Assembly (NCBI GenBank): GCA_018713375.1
Contig: DVOV01000022.1
Coordinates: 1-18,461, forward strand
Source: Candidatus Scatomorpha stercorigallinarum
GTDB taxonomy: Bacteria > Bacillota_A > Clostridia > Oscillospirales > Oscillospiraceae
Reading direction: 5' to 3'
DNA: 18,461 nt
Shown here: in pieces, positions 14,219 through 18,461 of the stretch
Numbering within the stretch: the first letter of the stretch is position 1
Layout: every line of letters starts with the position of its first letter
The notes under the pieces: model-generated
Database searches by the model: none
What the model saw: only the letters and a program-made list of their open reading frames with translations
What the model was told of the DNA's origin: nothing
Program-made: the position numbers and the translations under genes

Positions 14219-16513
14219 ATGAGGCTGCTTTTTACGGCCGCCTGCGGCTTCGCATCGGCGGCGCTGGCGGCGCACTACGCGCTGCCCTTTGCCTGGCTGC
14301 CCTGGTGCGCGCTCGCCCTCTTTGCCCTCGCGCTGCCCGCGCTTTTGATGAGGGGCGACGCGCGCACGCGCGCCGTTCTGCTGCTCGTCTCCGCCGCCCT
14401 CGGCGCCGGCTGGTACTGGGGCTACACCCAGCTCTTCGTGCGCCCGGCGGAGGCCCTCGCGGGGCGCGAGCTGAGCTTCACCGCCCGCGTGCTGGAGAGC
14501 CCAGAGCGCGACGAAGGCTTCGCCATGACCTATGTGCGCCTGGAGCAGGAGGGCCTGCCCGCCGTGCGCACGGCGGTGTACGACTACGACGGCTACCTGG
14601 GGGACGTGCAGCCCGGGGACCTTGTCGAACTGACGGCCCGCACCTCCTCCGCCACCGAGCGCTACGGCGCGGAGACGGATATATATTCATCCCGCGGCAT
14701 ATTGCTGCGCGCCAACCTCAGCGCGCCCTCCGGCGGGCCGCGGCGCGACGGCTGGAGCTGGCTGCATTTCCCCGCGCGGCTCTCCGCCGCCGTGGGGGAG
14801 AAGGCGCAGCAGCTCTTCCCCGCCGACACCGCGGCCTTCATGCGCGCGCTGCTGGTGGGGGACAGCTCCGGCCTGGACGACGACTATGAGCTGGAGCACG
14901 CGCTGGACGAGTCCGGCATCCGCCACGTGGTGGCCGTCTCCGGCATGCACCTGAGCTATCTCTGCGCCTTCCTCACGGCGCTGCTGGGGCGGCGGAGGGC
15001 GGCGAAGCTGGGCGTGCCGGCGGCGGTGGTGTTCACCTTCATGGCCGGGGCCACGCCCAGCATCGTGAGGGCCTGCGTGATGCTCCTGCTGGTGATGGCC
15101 GCGCCGCTCGCGCGGCGGGAGGCGGACGGGCTCACAAGCCTGGGCGCGGCGCTGTTGCTGCTGCTCGTCATAAACCCGCTCTCCGTGGCCGCGGCGGGCT
15201 TGCAGCTCTCCTTTGCCGCCATGGCGGGCATCGTCACCGTCACGCCGGCGGTGTACGCCTTCATCGAAGGGCGCTGGAAAAAGCCCGAGGGGCGGCGCGG
15301 CCGCCTGCGCAGCTTCATCATCGCCACGCTCGCCGGCACGGCGGGCTCGGCGGTGTTCACCACGCCCATCGTCGCGCTCACTTTCGGCTATGTGTCCCTC
15401 GTCTCGCCGCTGACCAACCTGCTCACGCTCTGGGCCGTCTCCGGCTGCTTCATCCTCGGCCTGGCGGCGGTGATACTGGGCTTTGCCTTCGCGCCGCTGG
15501 GCGCCGCCCTGGCCTGGCTCGACGCCTGGTGTGCGCGCTACATCTGCCTCTGCGCGGAGGCCATGAGCGCGCTGCCCTTCGCCGCCGTCTACACGGCGGA
15601 CCGCCTGGTGAGCTGGTGGCTCTGCTTCTGCTACGGCGTGTTCGCCCTCGCCTGGGCGCTGCGGGGGAAGGGGCAGAAGCTGCGGCCGCTCGCGCCGGCC
15701 GCCGCCTGCGCCGTGGCCCTCTGCGCGGTCATCTTCAGCGCCTCCGCCGCCGGGAAGCGCGAGCAGGGCTTCGTGTTCCTCGACGTGGGGCAGGGCGCGT
15801 GTACGCTGGCGCTTGACGGGGAGCACGCGGTGGTGATAGACTGCGGTGGCACCGGCACGCTGGAAAACGCCGGCGACACGGCCTGCGAATACCTGCTCAG
15901 CCGCGGGCGGCGCAGCGTGGACGCCGTGGTGCTCACGCATCTGCACTCCGACCACGCCGGCGGCGTCACGCGGCTGCTCTCGCGGCTGGACGTGGGCGAG
16001 CTCTACGTCGCCGAGGCCGCCGAGGACACGGACGGCGAGCTCGCCGGGCTGCTCGCGTGCGCGGAGCGGCACGGCACGGCCGTGCGCTATGTGTGCGCGG
16101 AGGACGTGGAAGAAAACTACGGCGGCATCGCCCTCACGCTCTACGCCCCGGCGGAGGCCGGCGACGAGAACGAGCGCGGCGTGGCGGTGCTGGCCTCCGT
16201 CTGCGGGTGGGACGCCCTCGTCATGGGCGACCTGGGCATGGCGGCGGAGCGCGAGCTGGCGGCGGAGGGCGCGATACCGGATGTGGACATCCTCGCCGTC
16301 GGCCACCACGGCTCGCGCTACTCCACCAGCTTCGAGCTGCTGGAGGCCGCGCAGCCGGAGATGGCCGTGATCTCCGTGGGCTACAACAACTACGGCCACC
16401 CGGCGGACGAGGCCCTCGCGCGGCTCAACCTGGCCGGGGCCAGGGTCTACCGCACGGATATCGACGGCAGCATCACAGTGAGGACAGGTGACGATGGCAA
16501 AAAAGACAACTAA
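14219..16513 (+). CDS. comEC: ComEC/Rec2 DNA-uptake channel protein
   Basis: A 764-residue multi-domain membrane protein that carries single-stranded DNA through the cytoplasmic membrane during natural transformation. There are two or three N-terminal helices, a soluble OB-like DUF4131 segment (about 75-170), and the ComEC competence domain. The latter shows HVVAVSGMHLSYL (about 237-249), GATPSIVRACVM and about eight further helices to about 515. A metallo-beta-lactamase-like domain (about 520-760) has the metal motif THLHSDHAGG with H574, H576, D578 and H579, and a later GHHGSRYS, so it looks catalytically intact and could act as the strand-degrading nuclease. Full family length and no frameshift are seen. 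A GGAGAGGG site precedes the ATG. It overlaps holA by 20 bases, the classical Firmicutes order. Other com genes are not in the window. Confidence 0.93.
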   Translation: MRLLFTAACGFASAALAAHYALPFAWLPWCALALFALALPALLMRGDARTRAVLLLVSAALGAGWYWGYTQLFVRPAEALAGRELSFTARVLESPERDEGFAMTYVRLEQEGLPAVRTAVYDYDGYLGDVQPGDLVELTARTSSATERYGAETDIYSSRGILLRANLSAPSGGPRRDGWSWLHFPARLSAAVGEKAQQLFPADTAAFMRALLVGDSSGLDDDYELEHALDESGIRHVVAVSGMHLSYLCAFLTALLGRRRAAKLGVPAAVVFTFMAGATPSIVRACVMLLLVMAAPLARREADGLTSLGAALLLLLVINPLSVAAAGLQLSFAAMAGIVTVTPAVYAFIEGRWKKPEGRRGRLRSFIIATLAGTAGSAVFTTPIVALTFGYVSLVSPLTNLLTLWAVSGCFILGLAAVILGFAFAPLGAALAWLDAWCARYICLCAEAMSALPFAAVYTADRLVSWWLCFCYGVFALAWALRGKGQKLRPLAPAAACAVALCAVIFSASAAGKREQGFVFLDVGQGACTLALDGEHAVVIDCGGTGTLENAGDTACEYLLSRGRRSVDAVVLTHLHSDHAGGVTRLLSRLDVGELYVAEAAEDTDGELAGLLACAERHGTAVRYVCAEDVEENYGGIALTLYAPAEAGDENERGVAVLASVCGWDALVMGDLGMAAERELAAEGAIPDVDILAVGHHGSRYSTSFELLEAAQPEMAVISVGYNNYGHPADEALARLNLAGARVYRTDIDGSITVRTGDDGKKDN

Positions 16514-17543
16514 TAAAAAAAGTGCCGCGCGCTGGCTGGACTACTTCGCGCTGCGCCGCGAGCTGAAAGCGGAGGGCCCGGCGAGGCTCTACCTGCTCTT
16601 CGGGGAGGAGGACTATCTGCGCGAGAGCTTCCTCGGCGAGCTGCGCGCCGCCTGCCTGCCGGAGGGGGACGACGGCTTCGCCTACCACCGCTTCGACGCC
16701 GCCCAGCCGGGCGTGAGGGCCGTGGCGGAGGCAGTGAACGCCCTGCCCTTCACCACGGAGCGCACGCTCGTGGAGCTGCGCGGCTTCGACCTCAACCACT
16801 GCCGGGACGCGGAGGCGGAGGAGCTCATAAAGCTGGTGGCGGACATCCCCGACTACTGCACGGTGGCCATCGTGCTCGGCACCGGCGTGGAGCCGGACAT
16901 GCGTCTGAAGGCCGTGAAGGCCGTGGCTGCCGCGGGAAAGGCCGCCTGCTTCACGCCCCAGGGCCAGGGCCAGCTGACAAACTGGATACAGAAGCGCTTC
17001 GCCGCGCTGGGCAAGCGCATCGGCCCCGAGGCCTGCATGGAGCTGGTGTTCACCAGCGGCGAGCTGATGAACGGCCTCATCCCGGAGATCGCCAAGCTCG
17101 CCTCCGGCACGGAGGGGGAGGAGGTCACGGCGGCGGACGTGCGCCGCCTGGCGAGCCCGATACCGGAAGCGCAGGCCTTCAAGCTGGCCGACTGCCTGGC
17201 CGCGCGGGACTTCAACGGCGCGGCGCGGCTGCTCTCGGAGCTGCTGGCCTCGGACACGGAGCCGATCACCGCCCTGGCGGCCATCGGCGGCAACATGCGC
17301 CGGCTCTACGCCGCGCGCGTGGCCATCGACGAGGGCCTGGGGCGCGAATTCGTGGAAAAGCTCTACAACATCCGCTACAGCCGCATCACGGACGAGCTGA
17401 TGAGCGCCGCCCGGCGGCTGACGAGGGCCTATCTGGCGCGGGCGGTGGAGCTCTGCGCGGAGACGGACTACCGCATGAAGAGCAGCCCCGCCGGCGACCG
17501 CGAACTGCTGGCGGAGCTCCTCATCAGGCTCTCGGCGGCATGA
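16494..17543 (+). CDS. holA: DNA polymerase III subunit delta
   Basis: A 349-residue clamp-loader subunit delta, which opens the sliding clamp in the DnaX complex. The family opening ARLYLLFGEEDYLRESFL is seen at about residues 29-46, followed by the FTTERTLVELRGFD and YCTVAIVLGT blocks of the N-terminal AAA-like domain. FTPQGQGQLTNWIQKRF comes next, and then the helical collar domain with MRRLYAARVAIDEG and LAELLIRLSA at the end. As expected for delta there is no Walker A motif. ATG 16494 was chosen because AGGACAGG lies 5 bases upstream; an in-frame GTG at 16488 overlaps that site. It overlaps the end of comEC by 20 bases and the rnmV start by four. Confidence 0.92.
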   Translation: MAKKTTNKKSAARWLDYFALRRELKAEGPARLYLLFGEEDYLRESFLGELRAACLPEGDDGFAYHRFDAAQPGVRAVAEAVNALPFTTERTLVELRGFDLNHCRDAEAEELIKLVADIPDYCTVAIVLGTGVEPDMRLKAVKAVAAAGKAACFTPQGQGQLTNWIQKRFAALGKRIGPEACMELVFTSGELMNGLIPEIAKLASGTEGEEVTAADVRRLASPIPEAQAFKLADCLAARDFNGAARLLSELLASDTEPITALAAIGGNMRRLYAARVAIDEGLGREFVEKLYNIRYSRITDELMSAARRLTRAYLARAVELCAETDYRMKSSPAGDRELLAELLIRLSAA

Positions 17544-18151
17544 GCGGGCGCATACCGGTGCGCGAGGTCATCGTCGTCGAGGGGCGCTATGACAAGAACA
17601 CGCTTTTGCAGATATTCGACGCCGCCGTGGTGGAGACGGGCGGCTTCGGCATCAACAACGACGCGGAAAAGCTCGCCCTCCTGCGCCGCCTGGCCGCCGA
17701 GCGCGGGCTGGTGGTGCTCACGGACAGCGACGCCGCCGGCTTCATGATCCGCGCGAAGCTCAAGGGGGCCATCGACCCCGCGCTCGTCAAGCACGCCTAC
17801 ATCCCGGACGTCCCCGGCCGCGAGCGGCGCAAGCGCCGCGCGTCGAAGGAGGGCAAGCTGGGCGTGGAGGGCATGGAGCGCGAGGTGCTGATAGACGCCC
17901 TGCGCCGGGCGGGGGCCACGATGGGCGGCGAGGGAAGCGTGCGCCGCGGCTCCGTCACCAAGGCCGACCTGGCCGCGCTGGGCCTCTCCGGCGCGGAGGG
18001 CAGCGCAGAGCTGCGGCGCGAGCTGCTGCGGCATCTGGCGCTGCCCGAGCGCATGAGCGCCAACGCCATGCTGGACGTGCTCAACGCGCTCTATACGCGC
18101 GCGGAGCTCGAGCGCATCTGCGCCGGCCTCAGGTCCGGCGGTCCTCGATGA
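17540..18151 (+). CDS. rnmV: Ribonuclease M5 (5S rRNA maturation)
   Basis: A 203-residue Toprim nuclease that trims precursor 5S rRNA at both ends in Firmicutes, usually assisted by ribosomal protein L18. The Toprim core is clear: VREVIVVEGRYDK with catalytic E14, then VVLTDSDAAG with D62 and D64. A DUF4093-type C-terminal domain includes KLGVEGMEREVLIDALR and a LALPERMSANAMLDVLN block. The start overlaps the holA stop as ATGA, so it relies on coupled translation and has no separate strong ribosome binding site. In Bacillus the gene sits next to ksgA; here it is fused into the comEC-holA cluster, a less usual setting. Its last 23 bases overlap the end of an opposing small gene, and no terminator is seen. 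Confidence 0.9.
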   Translation: MSGRIPVREVIVVEGRYDKNTLLQIFDAAVVETGGFGINNDAEKLALLRRLAAERGLVVLTDSDAAGFMIRAKLKGAIDPALVKHAYIPDVPGRERRKRRASKEGKLGVEGMEREVLIDALRRAGATMGGEGSVRRGSVTKADLAALGLSGAEGSAELRRELLRHLALPERMSANAMLDVLNALYTRAELERICAGLRSGGPR

Positions 18152-18368
18152 CGGCGGCAGAGAGCACGGCCAGCAGCAGTATCCACTGCGGCGCGCAGGC
18201 CAGCTCCCAGGCCAGGCGGTATGTAGCATAGGTCTCCGCGCTGTAGCCGCCGGCGTCCGCCAGCAGCATGAAGGCGCAAAAGAGCAGCACGCAGCAGAGC
18301 GCCAGGGCGCGCTCCGTCACCTCCCAGGCCAGGTCGCACATGCCGAGCATCCTTCGCAGTACGCGCAT
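18129..18368 (-). CDS. Small two-helix membrane protein, unknown function
   Basis: A 79-residue protein with a basic N-terminus (MRVLRRML), a hydrophobic helix at about 20-37, a short Tyr-rich loop, and a second helix at about 57-74 ending IEDRRT. I do not recognise the family. Support for it being real: a promoter-like pair directly upstream, GAGGTGG 5 bases before ATG 18368, and a plausible topology with positive charges at both ends (cytoplasmic termini). An in-frame GTG at 18377 overlaps the ribosome binding site and was rejected. Its 3' end overlaps the rnmV 3' end by 23 bases, tail to tail. Confidence 0.65.
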   Translation of the reverse strand: MRVLRRMLGMCDLAWEVTERALALCCVLLFCAFMLLADAGGYSAETYATYRLAWELACAPQWILLLAVLSAAVIEDRRT

Positions 18369-18385
18369 AAAAACCACCTCGCCCC

Positions 18386-18415
18386 ATTGTAGCCGCCAAA
18401 GGCGGCCGCGCTCAA
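18386..18415 (-). promoter_or_regulatory. Promoter of the small membrane protein gene
   Basis: On the minus strand TTGAGC (18410-18415), 18 bases, then TACAAT (18386-18391), a 5/6 match to the -10. The spacer contains a perfect inverted repeat GCCGCC-AAA-GGCGGC (18392-18406), which could be an operator or just GC-rich symmetry. Initiation would be near 18380, only about 12 bases before the ATG. Confidence 0.45.
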
Positions 18416-18430
18416 GGCTAAAATAATGGA

Positions 18431-18461
18431 AAAAGGCCGCGCGGCGTAGATAAACGCCGCG
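18431..18461 (-). terminator. Probable terminator of an off-window minus-strand gene
   Basis: At the right edge CGCGGCG-N8-CGCCGCG (18440-18461) forms a 7-bp stem. Read on the minus strand it is followed by CGGCCTTTTT, suggesting the end of a leftward gene beyond the window. The stem may extend past the edge, and the T-run is set back four bases, so the call is tentative. Confidence 0.4.

Noticed and set aside
12518..14275. Minus-strand open frame of about 585 codons spanning ilvE and the DUF362 5' end
   Set aside because: It crosses two real genes and the promoter gap in a different frame and shows no domain.
14687..16399. Minus-strand open frame of about 570 codons opposite comEC
   Set aside because: Composition is His/Arg/Glu-rich noise typical of antisense GC-rich DNA; comEC is unmistakable on the other strand.

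Overview
The window is GC-rich throughout, and every gene in it has close Firmicutes character. RNase M5 (a Firmicutes hallmark), a comEC-holA pair, a C-terminally extended ABC-F ATPase, strong GGAGG ribosome binding sites and frequent ATGA/GTGA gene overlaps all point to a high-GC, probably gut-dwelling Clostridia (Oscillospiraceae-like). No species is claimed. I see no phage, insertion sequence, CRISPR array, tRNA or rRNA.

Layout. Positions 1-836 (minus) hold the N-terminal part of an MFS exporter that runs off the left edge. An AT-rich divergent region (837-1103) carries a sigma-A-type promoter whose -10 lies inside a perfect 17-bp palindrome. A membrane-bound GT2 glycosyltransferase follows (1104-2369) and ends in a strong terminator. 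Next comes a 347-bp gene-free stretch with four further perfect hairpins.

From 2717 to 11658 nine plus-strand genes follow one another with gaps of at most 12 bp or with overlaps. They are a YihY membrane protein, an ABC-F ATPase, a YdcF/ElyC-like DUF218 protein, a HAD phosphatase, a VanZ-like protein, an S9 serine peptidase, an orphan solute-binding lipoprotein, an SRPBCC protein and an AlkD-type DNA glycosylase. They look like one transcription unit closed by a bidirectional terminator (11661-11723), which also ends the opposing DUF362-ferredoxin gene (11728-12867, minus). That gene is transcribed divergently from ilvE (13031-14101), which has its own terminator. A coupled plus-strand cluster comEC-holA-rnmV (14219-18151) links DNA uptake, the replication clamp loader and 5S rRNA maturation. 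It meets head-on a small two-helix membrane protein (18129-18368, minus).

How it fits together. Most content is housekeeping or envelope-related. The nine-gene run mixes translation protection (ABC-F), envelope proteins (YihY, DUF218, VanZ), secreted or peptide-related functions (S9 peptidase, lipoprotein) and DNA repair, so a stress or antimicrobial-resilience role is possible but is inference. I did not find a clearly new system. The parts most worth a second look are the hairpin island, the palindromic operator, and the unusual gene company in the nine-gene run.
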